A program made the position numbers and the translations under genes. Below, piece after piece: positions 1 to 9,181 of a stretch of 64,000 bases of DNA. The DNA is from Flavobacterium sp. N2038 (GTDB lineage Bacteria > Bacteroidota > Bacteroidia > Flavobacteriales > Flavobacteriaceae), in the NCBI RefSeq assembly GCF_025947185.1, contig NZ_CP110001.1, forward strand, positions 248,001 to 312,000, given 5' to 3'. How positions within the stretch are numbered: position 1 is the stretch's first letter; each line of letters opens with the position of its first letter. The notes beneath the pieces are model-generated. The model had not been told where the DNA came from, did no database searches, and was given only the letters and a program-made list of their open reading frames with translations.

Positions 1-1
1 C

Positions 2-85
2 TACTATCAAGGTGTTGAGGCACATACAAAACAAGCTGAATATTATCAGGCTCGTTACAATTTTGGATTAAAACTGGACTTGTAA
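2..85 (+). CDS. C-terminal end of a probable TonB-dependent receptor (partial)
   Basis: Only the last 27 codons and the stop are inside the window; the gene starts upstream. The tail ends in YNFGLKLDL, an alternating aromatic/hydrophobic last strand of the kind that closes outer-membrane beta-barrels. The next gene is a phytase lipoprotein, and receptor plus phytase pairs are familiar in Bacteroidota, so this would be the outer-membrane uptake partner. With so little sequence the family call is inference. Confidence 0.55.
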   Translation, partial: YYQGVEAHTKQAEYYQARYNFGLKLDL

Positions 86-110
86 AATACAATTTTTGAA
101 AATTCTTAAA

Positions 111-137
111 TTAGACAGAGTTTAGCGCTCTGTCTAA
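111..137 (+). terminator. Intercistronic hairpin between receptor and phytase
   Basis: A perfect 10-bp stem (TTAGACAGAG / CTCTGTCTAA) with a 7-nt loop lies 26 nt after the receptor stop. No strong T-run follows, so it may be a weak terminator, an attenuator or an mRNA-stabilising hairpin that lowers or separates phytase expression. Confidence 0.5.
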
Positions 138-161
138 TTGTATTAAAATATATAAAACAAA

Positions 162-1220
162 ATGAAAAATAAATCTTTAATAGCTTTTTTAATTTTAAGC
201 TTTTCTTTTATAGCTTGTAAAGATGATAAACTAGCCCCGATTGCAGCAAATGCCGTAAAACCAACAACCGTTACTGAAGCTTTACCACACGATACAGATG
301 ACCCATCGATTTGGATTCATCCAACAGATGCTTCAAAAAGTATTATTGTTGGAACCGATAAAGACACTGATGGTGGTTTGTATGCTTTTGATTTAAGTGG
401 GAAAATTATCGCCAAATCTGAAGTTCTAAAACGCCCAAATAATGTTGATATCGCTTACGGATTATTAATAGACGGAAAAAAAACTGATATTGCAGTAACT
501 ACAGAACGCGAAACTAATAAAATAAGAATCTTTAGTTTACCAGATTTAAAAGCAATTGATAATGGCGGAATTCCAGTTTTTGAAGGGGAAGATTTGCGCG
601 ACCCAATGGGAATTGCATTATACACACGCCCTAGCGACAAGAAGATTTTTGCTGTCGTTGGCAGAAAATCGGGCCCTTCGGGAAGTTACTTATGGCAATA
701 CGAACTTTCTGGTTCTGGTAAAAATGCAGTTGCAAAAGTAGTGCGCAAATTTGGAACTTACAGCGGAAAAAAGGAAATTGAAGCCATTGCCGTTGATAAC
801 GAATTGGGAAATATTTATTACTGCGATGAACAAGTTGGAATTAGAAAATACAAGGCTGATCCTGCTTTAAACGACAATAAAGAACTAGCGTTTTTTGGTC
901 AAAAAGATTTTAAAGCAGATCACGAAGGAATCGCGATATACAAAAAAACAGATTCTACGGGATATATTTTAGTTTCAAACCAACAGGCCAATAGTTTTAT
1001 GGTTTATCCTAGAGAAGGTGCAAAAGGAAATCCAAACAGTTATCCGTTATTGGCTGAAATTCCAACCTCTACTATAGAATGTGATGGTGCCGATGTTACG
1101 AGTATTAACCTCGGAGGAGATTACAAAAACGGTCTTTTTGTAGCAATGAGTAACGGAATGACATTTCATTATTACACCTGGGATTTAATTCAAAAACGAA
1201 TTGACGAGGCTAAAAAATAA
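162..1220 (+). CDS. Beta-propeller phytase-like lipoprotein (3-phytase family)
   Basis: A 352-residue exported protein. The N-terminus is a lipoprotein signal (basic MKNK, hydrophobic stretch, lipobox FIAC with Cys19), so it should be membrane-anchored outside the cytoplasm. The mature part has features I recognise from beta-propeller phytases: DTDDPSIWIHP near residue 45, DKDTDGGLYAFD, NNVDIAYG, and a late EGIAIYK and ISNQ-like blade. The family hydrolyses phytate with calcium bound on acidic residues, liberating phosphate. It follows a TonB receptor, which suggests a phosphate-ester scavenging pair. The length matches the family. The start is the only sensible one, directly before the signal peptide. 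Confidence 0.88.
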   Translation: MKNKSLIAFLILSFSFIACKDDKLAPIAANAVKPTTVTEALPHDTDDPSIWIHPTDASKSIIVGTDKDTDGGLYAFDLSGKIIAKSEVLKRPNNVDIAYGLLIDGKKTDIAVTTERETNKIRIFSLPDLKAIDNGGIPVFEGEDLRDPMGIALYTRPSDKKIFAVVGRKSGPSGSYLWQYELSGSGKNAVAKVVRKFGTYSGKKEIEAIAVDNELGNIYYCDEQVGIRKYKADPALNDNKELAFFGQKDFKADHEGIAIYKKTDSTGYILVSNQQANSFMVYPREGAKGNPNSYPLLAEIPTSTIECDGADVTSINLGGDYKNGLFVAMSNGMTFHYYTWDLIQKRIDEAKK

Positions 1221-1287
1221 GATTTTCAGGTTTTCAGTCGTAGTGTCAGTGTTCTATTTATTTTTTTTTATGCGACTGGAAACCAAA

Positions 1288-1319
1288 AAAAAAGCTGTTC
1301 AAATTGAACAGCTTTTTTA
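1288..1319. terminator. Bidirectional terminator between phytase and pckA
   Basis: The stem AAGCTGTTCAAATTGAACAGCTT is flanked by an A-run on the left and a T-run on the right, so it can end both the rightward phytase transcript and the leftward pckA transcript, which converge here. Confidence 0.8.
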
Positions 1320-1341
1320 ATTTTGAATTAGTAATTGCCCC

Positions 1342-2946
1342 TTATTCTGTAATTGGTGCGCCAGCTAAAATCTCAGCATTGGCAAACTCTTCAAATTTGG
1401 CAAAATTAGCTTTGAATTTTCCAGCTAATTCTAACGCTTTTTTATCGTATGTATCTTTGTCTTCCCAAGTATTTCTAGGATTTAAAATTTCAGTTGGAAC
1501 ATTTGGACAATCCTGAGGAATTGCAATTCCAAATACATCATGATTCTTAAACTCTACATTATCCAGTTCTCCGTTTAATGCAGCAGTAATCATGGCGCGG
1601 GTAAATTTAAGTTTCATACGGCTTCCTGTTCCGTATGCTCCACCAGTCCATCCTGTATTGATTAACCAAACTTTTACATCAGCATCTTTCATTTTTTTGC
1701 TCAACATTTCAGCATATTTTGTTGGATGCAAAGGCATAAATGGTGCTCCAAAACAAGCCGAGAAATTAGGCTGTGGTTCTGTTACTCCTGCTTCTGTTCC
1801 TGCAACTTTTGCAGTATATCCAGAGATAAAGTGGTATGCCGCCTGACCTGGAGTTAATCTAGAGATTGGAGGCAAAATTCCGAAAGAATCTGCTGTTAAG
1901 AAAAATATATTTTTTGGATTGTGACCAATAGAACCCGGCTGAATATTATCAATATGTGTTATTGGGTAACTTACACGTGTATTTTGAGTAATCGAAACAT
2001 CATCAAAATCTACTTCGTTTGTTCCGGCTTTGAAAACCACATTTTCTAAAAGCGCTCCTTTTTTGATCGCTCTAAAAATGTCCGGTTCATTTTCTTCAGA
2101 TAAGTTGATTACTTTAGCGTAACACCCACCCTCAAAGTTAAAAACGGTATTCTCGCTTGTCCATCCATGCTCATCATCTCCAATTAATTTACGTTCCGGA
2201 TCTGCAGATAAAGTTGTTTTTCCTGTTCCTGATAAACCAAAGAAAATAGCTGTATCCCCATCTTTTCCAACATTGGCACTGCAATGCATTGGAAGCGTAT
2301 TTTTGAAAACTGGTAAAATAAAGTTCAAAGCAGAAAAAATTCCTTTTTTCATTTCTCCTGTATAACCTGTACCTCCAATTAAAGCGATTTTTTTTGTAAA
2401 ATCTAAAATCGCAAAGTTAGACTGGCGTGTTCCGTCTACAGCAGGATCTGCCATAAAACTTGGCGCGCAAACTACTGTCCATTCCGGAGTAAAGTTAGCT
2501 AATTCAGAATCTTCCGGTCTAAGAAACATATTGTAGCAAAACAAGTTTGACCAAGCTGTTTCTGTAACAACACGTACATTTAATCTGTAATTAGCATCAG
2601 AACAAACATATGAATCACGAACAAAAACTTCTTTGTTTGATAAAAATGCAGTTACCTTATTGTATAATTTTTCGAAAGCTTCCGGTGCGAAAGGGATATT
2701 TACTTTTCCCCACCAAACCTTATCTTCTGTAATGCTGTCTCTTACGATATAACGATCCTGAGGAGAACGTCCTGTAAATTCGCCTGTATTAATTGCCAAA
2801 GCACCTGTAGAGGCCTCAACACCTTGACCAGACTGCACAGTGATCGCATGCAATTCATCTGCTGATAATTGGTAGCGAACCGTTGCATTTTCAATTCCTA
2901 AGTCTTTTAGCGAAATCGATTGCGAGAAAAGTGTGTTAGTGTCCAT
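1342..2946 (-). CDS. pckA: Phosphoenolpyruvate carboxykinase (ATP)
   Basis: A cytosolic gluconeogenic enzyme converting oxaloacetate and ATP to phosphoenolpyruvate, CO2 and ADP. At 534 residues it has the usual length of ATP-type PckA. Visible motifs include TGRSPQDRYIV near the N-terminus, the P-loop GLSGTGKTTLS, the metal-binding IGDDEHGW, and NTGWTGGAYGTGSRMKL near residue 430. It is monocistronic, with a candidate promoter about 36 nt upstream and a shared terminator downstream. Nothing is missing or unusual. Confidence 0.97.
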   Translation of the reverse strand: MDTNTLFSQSISLKDLGIENATVRYQLSADELHAITVQSGQGVEASTGALAINTGEFTGRSPQDRYIVRDSITEDKVWWGKVNIPFAPEAFEKLYNKVTAFLSNKEVFVRDSYVCSDANYRLNVRVVTETAWSNLFCYNMFLRPEDSELANFTPEWTVVCAPSFMADPAVDGTRQSNFAILDFTKKIALIGGTGYTGEMKKGIFSALNFILPVFKNTLPMHCSANVGKDGDTAIFFGLSGTGKTTLSADPERKLIGDDEHGWTSENTVFNFEGGCYAKVINLSEENEPDIFRAIKKGALLENVVFKAGTNEVDFDDVSITQNTRVSYPITHIDNIQPGSIGHNPKNIFFLTADSFGILPPISRLTPGQAAYHFISGYTAKVAGTEAGVTEPQPNFSACFGAPFMPLHPTKYAEMLSKKMKDADVKVWLINTGWTGGAYGTGSRMKLKFTRAMITAALNGELDNVEFKNHDVFGIAIPQDCPNVPTEILNPRNTWEDKDTYDKKALELAGKFKANFAKFEEFANAEILAGAPITE

Positions 2947-2981
2947 AAATTTTTAGTTGTGTGTGATAATTTAATAAAAGG

Positions 2982-2989
2982 CAAAATTA
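2982..2989 (-). promoter_or_regulatory. Candidate -7 box of pckA
   Basis: On the minus strand this reads TAATTTTG, matching the Bacteroidota -7 consensus TAnnTTTG, about 36 nt before the pckA ATG. No clear -33 TTTG is seen at 19-21 nt. The rest of the 301-base gap between 2947 and 3247 is very AT-rich and shows no gene or clear structure. Confidence 0.45.
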
Positions 2990-3247
2990 TAATTTTATTG
3001 TTTATCCTTAAAAAATATTTCAATTTCACTTTTATTAATATCAAAAAAGTAAAAATTTATCTTTTAATTCAACAAAACAAAAAAATATGCCCTACTAATT
3101 TGTTTTCTTATAATCTTAAAAATGAATTTGTTATATTTTTTTCTCTTTAAAGTAAAAAACAAGACTAATTCACACAAACAAGACTATATGTTATTTATGA
3201 GACAAAATTAAAGATTAATTTCTATACAGAATTTTTTTTTCGGCATT

Positions 3248-3634
3248 TTATGATTTTTTCCTCAAAATAGAAAGAAATAATACTGCCCAGCCAATAATTA
3301 ATAAGAATCCGCCCAAAGGAGTTGCGAATACGATAATTTTAAAATCAAATAATGTAAGACTTTTTGTAGCTAATAAATAAATTGATCCGCTAAAAAGAAT
3401 AACGCCCGCCACTACTAAGTTATAGATTGTTTTTACCGTTTTTTCGGCCATATCTTTTCTTGTTGAAAGAAACAATAAAAAAAGAGCATGATACATTTGG
3501 TATCGCACACCAACTTCAAAAGTATTTAACTCATCAACAGAAAGATATCGTTTTAATAAATGTGCACCAAAAGCACCTAAAATAATAGCCAACATTCCTA
3601 AAAAAGTTCCAGTTAAAACGATTCTTCTTTTCAT
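3248..3634 (-). CDS. DUF423 family small membrane protein
   Basis: A 128-residue protein with four predicted membrane segments. The N-terminus (GTFLGMLAIILGAFGAHLL) and the later RYQMYHALFLL are hallmarks of DUF423 (YgdD-like) proteins: a conserved Gly-Ala-Phe-Gly-Ala-His helix followed by a second helix with Y-H-A-L. It should sit in the inner membrane. The biochemical role is not established. It is transcribed alone, divergently from the saccharopine dehydrogenase-like gene. Confidence 0.85.
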   Translation of the reverse strand: MKRRIVLTGTFLGMLAIILGAFGAHLLKRYLSVDELNTFEVGVRYQMYHALFLLFLSTRKDMAEKTVKTIYNLVVAGVILFSGSIYLLATKSLTLFDFKIIVFATPLGGFLLIIGWAVLFLSILRKKS

Positions 3635-3772
3635 GATTTATATCTTTTGAAATTTGACACAAAAATACTTCAATCTATTCTAAAAACCCTTTCGATTTTC
3701 AAATTATTTAGCTCAAAATTCTCTTATTTTTAAGCGATTCCGAAAAAAATAATTTAATTTTATGTAATTTTG

Positions 3773-3804
3773 ATTGTTATATTTATAACATTTTAATATG
3801 TTTG
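3773..3804 (+). promoter_or_regulatory. Candidate promoter for the saccharopine dehydrogenase-like gene
   Basis: A TATGTTTG -7 box at 3797-3804 fits TAnnTTTG, with a TTG 20 nt upstream in the -33 position. The expected transcript start lies a few bases before the ATG at 3822, giving a very short leader. Confidence 0.55.
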
Positions 3805-3821
3805 TGTTAAATATTTAAATT

Positions 3822-5186
3822 ATGAGAAGTGTTTTAATAATTGGAGCGGGCAGATCTGCATCTTCTTTAATACGGTATTTACTTTCAAAATCAGAAAGTG
3901 AAAACCTACATCTTATTGTTGCCGATTTATCTTTGGCTCTGGCCGAAAAGAAAACGCAAAATCATCCTAATGCCACACCAATCGCTTTGGATATTTTTAA
4001 TACCGAAGAAAGAAGGTTAGCTATAGAAAAAGCCTCTATAGTTATTTCTATGCTTCCGGCGCATTTGCATATCGAAATTGCAAAAGACTGCCTTTATTTC
4101 AAAAAACATCTGGTAACCGCTTCTTATATAAGCGACGCTATGCAAGCTTTGAACGAAGAAGCTAAGAAGAATAACCTGATATTCATGAATGAAATTGGCC
4201 TTGATCCGGGAATTGATCATATGAGTGCCATGAAAGTTATTGACGAAATCAGGTCGCAAGGCGGAAAAATGCTGCTTTTTGAATCTTTTTGCGGTGGTTT
4301 GGTTGCCCCGGAATCCGACAATAATTTATGGAATTACAAGTTTACCTGGGCACCTAGAAATGTAGTTTTGGCAGGTCAGGGCGGTGCAGCCAAATTTATT
4401 CAGGAAGGCACTTATAAATACATTCCATATAGTGCTTTATTTCGTAGAACAGAATTTCTTGAAGTAGAAGATTACGGAAAATTTGAAGCGTATTCTAATC
4501 GTGATTCTCTTAAATACAGATCAATTTACGGACTGGATGATATCCTGACTTTATATAGAGGAACTATTAGAAGAGTTGGTTTTTCGAAAGCCTGGAATAT
4601 GTTTGTACAACTGGGTATGACAGATGACAGTTACATTATAGAAGATTCTGAAAACATGAGTTATCGCCAATTCATGAATTCATTTTTACCTTATCATCCA
4701 ACAGATTCGGTTGAAATTAAAACACGATTAATTCTAAAAATTGATCAGGATGATATTATGTGGGATAAACTTTTAGAATTGGATTTATTTAACCCAAATA
4801 AAAAAGTGAATTTACCAAATGCCACTCCGGCGCAAATTCTGGAAAAGATCTTAACAGATAGCTGGGCATTAGAACCAGATGACAAAGATATGATCGTTAT
4901 GTATCACAAATTTGGATACGAACTGAAGGGCGAAAAAAAGCAAATCGATTCTAAAATGGTTTGCATTGGCGATGATCAGACCTATACAGCAATGGCAAAA
5001 ACAGTTGGTCTTCCGGTGGCAATGGCAACATTGCTGATTTTAAACGGGAAAATCACAACTCCAGGCGTTCAGCTTCCTATAAAAAAAGAAGTTTACGAAC
5101 CAATATTAAAAGAATTAGAAGAGTATGGTGTTATTTTTAATGAGCAAACCATGCCTTACTTTGGGTATAATCCGGATTTGTTCTGA
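3822..5186 (+). CDS. Saccharopine dehydrogenase family oxidoreductase
   Basis: A 454-residue cytosolic protein starting with a Rossmann nucleotide-binding segment, VLIIGAGRSASSLIRYLL (GxGxxxS). Then come SMLPAHLHIEIAKDCL and NEIGLDPGIDHMSAM near residue 130, typical of the Lys9/saccharopine reductase family. These enzymes work on lysine or carboxynorspermidine-type substrates with NAD(P)H. Which substrate is used here cannot be decided from sequence. The gene stands alone, with a promoter box directly upstream and a strong terminator after it. Confidence 0.88.
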   Translation: MRSVLIIGAGRSASSLIRYLLSKSESENLHLIVADLSLALAEKKTQNHPNATPIALDIFNTEERRLAIEKASIVISMLPAHLHIEIAKDCLYFKKHLVTASYISDAMQALNEEAKKNNLIFMNEIGLDPGIDHMSAMKVIDEIRSQGGKMLLFESFCGGLVAPESDNNLWNYKFTWAPRNVVLAGQGGAAKFIQEGTYKYIPYSALFRRTEFLEVEDYGKFEAYSNRDSLKYRSIYGLDDILTLYRGTIRRVGFSKAWNMFVQLGMTDDSYIIEDSENMSYRQFMNSFLPYHPTDSVEIKTRLILKIDQDDIMWDKLLELDLFNPNKKVNLPNATPAQILEKILTDSWALEPDDKDMIVMYHKFGYELKGEKKQIDSKMVCIGDDQTYTAMAKTVGLPVAMATLLILNGKITTPGVQLPIKKEVYEPILKELEEYGVIFNEQTMPYFGYNPDLF

Positions 5187-5230
5187 CCCCGGATTGTTCT
5201 TGTTTTAGAATTTTTTTTTTAGTTTATTTA

Positions 5231-5261
5231 TCCGCTTCTACTATTTAGAAGCGGATTTTTT
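5231..5261 (+). terminator. Terminator of the saccharopine dehydrogenase-like gene
   Basis: A perfect 10-bp stem TCCGCTTCTA / TAGAAGCGGA with a 5-nt loop is followed by TTTTTT, 45 nt after the stop codon. Confidence 0.85.
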
Positions 5262-5307
5262 ATCTTCTAGATACAAAGTTGCAAAGACGCTATAACTCTA
5301 ACACAAC

Positions 5308-5333
5308 AAAAAAATCCGTTCATTTGAACGGAT
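5308..5333 (-). terminator. Terminator of the BlaI/M56 operon
   Basis: On the minus strand ATCCGTTC / GAACGGAT forms a stem followed by a T-run, 11 nt after the M56 gene stop. Confidence 0.8.
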
Positions 5334-5343
5334 CTTTATTTCA

Positions 5344-6570
5344 TTATTTATCGGCTTGAATCGTAATAGGCAAACTATACAAAACCCTAACCGGTTTTCC
5401 GTCCTGGGTACCCGGAATCCATTTTGGAGAAAGCTTCAGGATTCTCATCGCCTCTTCTCCTATTCCATATCCGGCATCTTTTACGATTTTAATTTCAGAT
5501 AAACTTCCATCTTTTTCGACCATAAACTGCATTGCAATTTTTGTTTCAACTTTACTTTTTGAAGCTTCTTCAGGAATTCTAAAATTTTGTCCAACAAATT
5601 TATAAAACTCAATAATTCCACCTGGAAAATCAGGTTGTTTTATATTTAAATCCCCAACTTTATGAACACTATTATCTCCCGAAGACTCATTTTTAACAAC
5701 TTCCTGAGCCGTCATTTCTGAACTAAAAGCAAACAATAGCATACTGCAAAGTAAACCAACAGTAAAAACTTTAAAAACTTCTTTGACAGGTGATTCTCTT
5801 TTGCTCATCATAAGGAAGCGTTTTTTTGTTATTTGATAATTAATAGTACTTGCTAAAGCGACATTATTAGTATCTGAAGCAATACTCAATAACAATTTCT
5901 GATATGTTGATACCGATTCAAATTGCAGATTTACAGCTTCATCTGCCAAAAACTCATGATTCAGTTTTATAGCTTTTTTATACAAAATTATTAATGGATT
6001 GAACCAGAATAAAATTTGTAAAACCTCAACAAAAAGAATGTCCAAAGTATGTTTTTGCTTTAAATGTGCTTTTTCATGCGCAATTAACTCTGATGGGACT
6101 TTTCCGTTTTCAAACTCTTTTTCGTTTATAAAAATGGCATTCCAGAACGAATGCGGCAAAATAGCTTCTTTTACCAAAACCACTTTTTGATCTGTAACAA
6201 TTTCAACTTTACTACTATGCATCTTTTTATAAAAAACCAGTAGATTCAATACAAAACGAAAGAGTAAAATTGCCGCAACAACAATATAAATTCCACCAAA
6301 AAAGTATCGGATTATTTCATTGTAATCAATTGTATTTAAAACTGCTTTATTTGTCCTTATAACAATTCCGTCTAACTGAATTACATTAATCTGATCTGAA
6401 AAAAGTGTCCTGACCGAAAACAATTGCAACGGAACAATGAGACTAAAAATCATACTTCCTAATAAATAAGCCCGATTAAAACGAAACATTTTTTCGTTTT
6501 CCAGCCACAATTTATAAACAGCAAAAAACACCAAAAGGAGAATTCCCGATTTTAAAAGATAGAGTGTCAT
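5344..6570 (-). CDS. M56 family metallopeptidase with C-terminal TonB domain (BlaR1-like)
   Basis: A 408-residue membrane sensor protease. The N-terminal part has several membrane helices. The zinc motif HEKAH sits in LIAHEKAHLKQKHTLD near residue 165, followed by a helix with NPLI. After a further helix near residue 275, the C-terminal ~110 residues form a TonB-like domain (DFPGGIIEFYKFVGQNF, then SPKWIPGTQDGKPVRV), a common fusion in Bacteroidota. It overlaps the BlaI-like repressor gene by 4 bp. In characterised BlaR1/BlaI systems the membrane protease triggers loss of repression. The signal sensed here is unknown. Confidence 0.9.
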   Translation of the reverse strand: MTLYLLKSGILLLVFFAVYKLWLENEKMFRFNRAYLLGSMIFSLIVPLQLFSVRTLFSDQINVIQLDGIVIRTNKAVLNTIDYNEIIRYFFGGIYIVVAAILLFRFVLNLLVFYKKMHSSKVEIVTDQKVVLVKEAILPHSFWNAIFINEKEFENGKVPSELIAHEKAHLKQKHTLDILFVEVLQILFWFNPLIILYKKAIKLNHEFLADEAVNLQFESVSTYQKLLLSIASDTNNVALASTINYQITKKRFLMMSKRESPVKEVFKVFTVGLLCSMLLFAFSSEMTAQEVVKNESSGDNSVHKVGDLNIKQPDFPGGIIEFYKFVGQNFRIPEEASKSKVETKIAMQFMVEKDGSLSEIKIVKDAGYGIGEEAMRILKLSPKWIPGTQDGKPVRVLYSLPITIQADK

Positions 6571-6938
6571 TTTTTCTTTTTTTGAATTTCTGAATCGATT
6601 ATTTTTTTAAGGTCCTCCAGTTCCGATGCCGATAAATTGGTTTCGGTGGTAAAGAAAGAAGCAAACTGCGAGGCCGAATTATTAAAGAAATTACTAATCA
6701 GGCCATTTACATGTTTAGAAAAATAAGCCGTCTTTTTAACCAGCGGATAATATTCTCTTGAATTTCCAAATTCGTTATACGCAACAAATTTCTTGTCGAT
6801 CATTCGCTTTAATAATGTTGCAACAGTTGTTGTAGCCGGTTTAGGCTCCGGATATGCTTCGAGCAAATCTTTCATGAAGGCTTTTTCAAGCTTCCATAAA
6901 TGCTCCATTAATTGTTCTTCTGAGTTTGATAATTGCAT
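6567..6938 (-). CDS. BlaI/MecI/CopY family transcriptional repressor
   Basis: A 123-residue winged-helix regulator: LSNSEEQLMEHLWKLEKAFMKDLLEAYPE at the start, then the recognition-helix region TTTVATLLKRMIDKKFVAYN, then a helical dimerisation tail ending in a lysine run. Length and layout match BlaI/MecI. It is the first gene of a two-gene operon with the M56 protease (ATGA-type 4-bp overlap), so it probably represses its own operon and is released by the protease. No clear operator dyad could be assigned in the short upstream region. Confidence 0.92.
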   Translation of the reverse strand: MQLSNSEEQLMEHLWKLEKAFMKDLLEAYPEPKPATTTVATLLKRMIDKKFVAYNEFGNSREYYPLVKKTAYFSKHVNGLISNFFNNSASQFASFFTTETNLSASELEDLKKIIDSEIQKKKK

Positions 6939-7005
6939 TTTTTAAAGGTTCTGAGATACTAAGTTTCTAAGTTTTCTTTCCGCAGATTAATTGGGTTAAT
7001 ATGCC

Positions 7006-7067
7006 TCTTTATTCTTTATTCTTTATTCTTTATTCTTTATTCTTTATTCTTTATTCTTTATTCTTTA
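7006..7067. repeat. 7-bp microsatellite (TTCTTTA) of nearly nine units
   Basis: The heptamer TTCTTTA is repeated head to tail through 62 bases and runs into the 3' end of the neighbouring gene, supplying its stop codon at 7058-7060. Slippage would alter the last residues or the 3' end only. Related but imperfect TTATTC-rich runs occur near 8135-8200 and 43120-43155. Confidence 0.9.
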
Positions 7068-8020
7068 ATATTTTCAAGCTTCATTATTTCGGGCAATTCT
7101 TTTTTATAAGCCTCAAGATTCCATTCGATATTCAATTTTGCTGCATATTCAGCCATGGTCCCAAGGCCAACTTCAGCGCGTCTTTTATCTACGTTATCAG
7201 GATCAATCATAGGTGATACATAACTCTTTTTAGTCATTTTATTCCTTGCCGACTGGCTGCCGTAAATTTGCGGCCTTCCTTCCCTTAATGCTACCCTGTC
7301 TTCTAAATAGGCTAAATTCCCTGAGGTCGCATTACCTTTTTTTACCGCTTCTCTCATCATTGGCAAGTACTTTTGCTGGTATTTTAGCGGAGAATGCTGA
7401 ATGACTAAAAACAAGGTCTGATTTGCCTGCACACCGATAACATCTTTTCCAAGCCAGCCCTTTTCATCTAGTATTTTAGCAACCTTCACAAGATTAATAC
7501 TGTCTTTTTTACCCATTATCTTTCCAATGCTGTCAATTTTTCTTTTATTAGAATTAGGGTCATTATAAATTTTCATAAATTCTCCACGAATACCCTGATC
7601 TTCTGCATAAATATCTAAAAGTTCTTTTTGAAGCTGTTTATCATAATTTACTTCAAGTATATCCAACTTCTTTTGCAGCCTGTCAATAGTCATTTTCCAC
7701 TCTTTTTCTGTGTGTAAAGACATTAAATCACTATCCGTTTGTAGGTGTGTAATATTTTCGTATCCGTTATCAATGGACAGATTCAGCCATTTAAATGCTT
7801 TTTCATTTTCTTTGGCCATGGCTGCAGAACATCCCGCATTGTAAAAATCTGTCGATGATTTTTGCTCTGTTTTAAAGGCTTTTTCGTAAAAATTGACAGA
7901 CATTTTAAAATTACCTGCTCTGTAACAGGAATCTGCTTTTTTAACCCAGTCTTTATACTTTTGAGCTTGTAATAAACCAATATTAATTACAATAAAAAAG
8001 AAAGCAATTGTTTTTCTCAT
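7058..8020 (-). CDS. Exported DUF6624-like protein with TPR-like N-terminal part (paralogue A)
   Basis: A 320-residue protein with a signal peptide (MRKTIAFFFIVINIGLLQAQ). Residues ~22-95 look like tetratricopeptide helices (ADSCYRAGNFKMSVNFYEKAF, NAGCSAAMAKENEKAFKWL). The C-terminal half contains LDEKGWLGKDVIG, FLVIQHSPLKYQQKYLPMM and ALLEDR/REGRPQIYGSQ, a combination I associate with DUF6624. The function is unknown; a periplasmic or surface location is inferred. It is clearly paralogous to the gene at 8197-9162, aligning along its whole length. Its stop codon lies inside a 7-bp microsatellite. Confidence 0.8.
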   Translation of the reverse strand: MRKTIAFFFIVINIGLLQAQKYKDWVKKADSCYRAGNFKMSVNFYEKAFKTEQKSSTDFYNAGCSAAMAKENEKAFKWLNLSIDNGYENITHLQTDSDLMSLHTEKEWKMTIDRLQKKLDILEVNYDKQLQKELLDIYAEDQGIRGEFMKIYNDPNSNKRKIDSIGKIMGKKDSINLVKVAKILDEKGWLGKDVIGVQANQTLFLVIQHSPLKYQQKYLPMMREAVKKGNATSGNLAYLEDRVALREGRPQIYGSQSARNKMTKKSYVSPMIDPDNVDKRRAEVGLGTMAEYAAKLNIEWNLEAYKKELPEIMKLENIKE

Positions 8021-8196
8021 AGTTTTTAAAATTAGTGATTTATTTCTTTACTCGATTTATACGCTACAAATACAGAATTAAATTTTAAATATATAAGAAT
8101 TATTTTTAAGTTTTGAGATTCTATGTTTTTCCCTACTCTTTATTCTCTACTCTTTATTCTCTACTCTTTATTCTTTACTCTTTATTCTTTACTTCT

Positions 8197-9162
8197 TTAC
8201 TTCTTACCCTTATTAATCAACTTTTCAAATTCGGGAAGTTCTTTTTTATACGCTTCAACATCCCAGGTTGCATTCCAGTATTTAAGATAATCCGATAAAG
8301 TTCCCAGTCCGACTGATGCTCTCCTTTTATCTACATTATCAGGATCTTCAAGCGGAGAAACAAAAGGCTTCTTCGTTATGGGATGATTCGAAATCTGACT
8401 TCCATAAATTTGCTTCCCTCCTTGACGTAAAGCTACTCTGTCTTCAAGTAAAGCCAGCGAGCTTGCTTTTGCATTTCCTTTTTTAACTGCCTCTCTCATC
8501 ATGGGCAAATATTTTTGCTGATACTGCAAATTGGCATGCTGGATTACCAGAAACAAGGCCTGACTTGCCTGAGAACCTACAACATCTTTTCCAACCCAAC
8601 CTCTTTCATCTAATATTTTGATAACTTTAATTAAGGTTATACTGTCTTTATAGTTCATAATGTCACCAATACTATCCAAAGCTTTACTTCCCGGGCCATC
8701 AGTTTTATAAATCTTCATGGCCACTCCACGAATATCCTGATCTTCTGCATAAATCTCTAAAAGCTCTTTTTGCAAAGGTTTATCATAATTAACTTCCATG
8801 ATATCTATTTTCTTTTGAAACTTATTGATCGTTTTCTTCCAATCTTTATCAGCATACAAAGACTTTAAGTCGCTGTCCTGTTTCATGTGAGCGATACTTT
8901 CATAACCATTATCAATTGCTAAATTCAGCCATTTAAATGCTTTTTTACTTTCCTGTGCCAAAGCTGCAGAACATCCTGCATTGTAGAAATCCTCAGAATG
9001 TTTGTTTTCTATTTTAAATGCTTTTTCATAATAATCAACAGACATTTTATAGTTTTCTGCACGGTAACAAGAATCTGCTTTTTGAACCCATTCTTTATAT
9101 GTTTGCGCCTGAAGGAAGCTACTGTTTATTAAAATAAAAAAGAAAGCAATTAGTTTTTTCAT
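8197..9162 (-). CDS. Exported DUF6624-like protein with TPR-like N-terminal part (paralogue B)
   Basis: A 321-residue exported protein (signal MKKLIAFFFILINSSFLQAQ) colinear with its downstream neighbour: the same TPR-like start (ADSCYRAENYKMSVDYYEKAF), the same EIYAEDQDIRGVAMKIY, LDERGWVGKDVVG, QKYLPMMREAVKKGNAK and QIYGSQ segments. The pair arose by tandem duplication. It lies 19 nt downstream of a small lipoprotein gene and may be co-transcribed with it from the promoter near 9640. No enzymatic function can be assigned. Confidence 0.8.
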   Translation of the reverse strand: MKKLIAFFFILINSSFLQAQTYKEWVQKADSCYRAENYKMSVDYYEKAFKIENKHSEDFYNAGCSAALAQESKKAFKWLNLAIDNGYESIAHMKQDSDLKSLYADKDWKKTINKFQKKIDIMEVNYDKPLQKELLEIYAEDQDIRGVAMKIYKTDGPGSKALDSIGDIMNYKDSITLIKVIKILDERGWVGKDVVGSQASQALFLVIQHANLQYQQKYLPMMREAVKKGNAKASSLALLEDRVALRQGGKQIYGSQISNHPITKKPFVSPLEDPDNVDKRRASVGLGTLSDYLKYWNATWDVEAYKKELPEFEKLINKGKK

Positions 9163-9181
9163 AAGTTTAAAAGTTAGTGGT

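Noticed and set aside
7001..7216. 71-codon frame rich in Leu/Phe/Tyr/Ser
   Set aside because: It is only the translation of the TTCTTTA microsatellite and the antisense of the neighbouring gene end.
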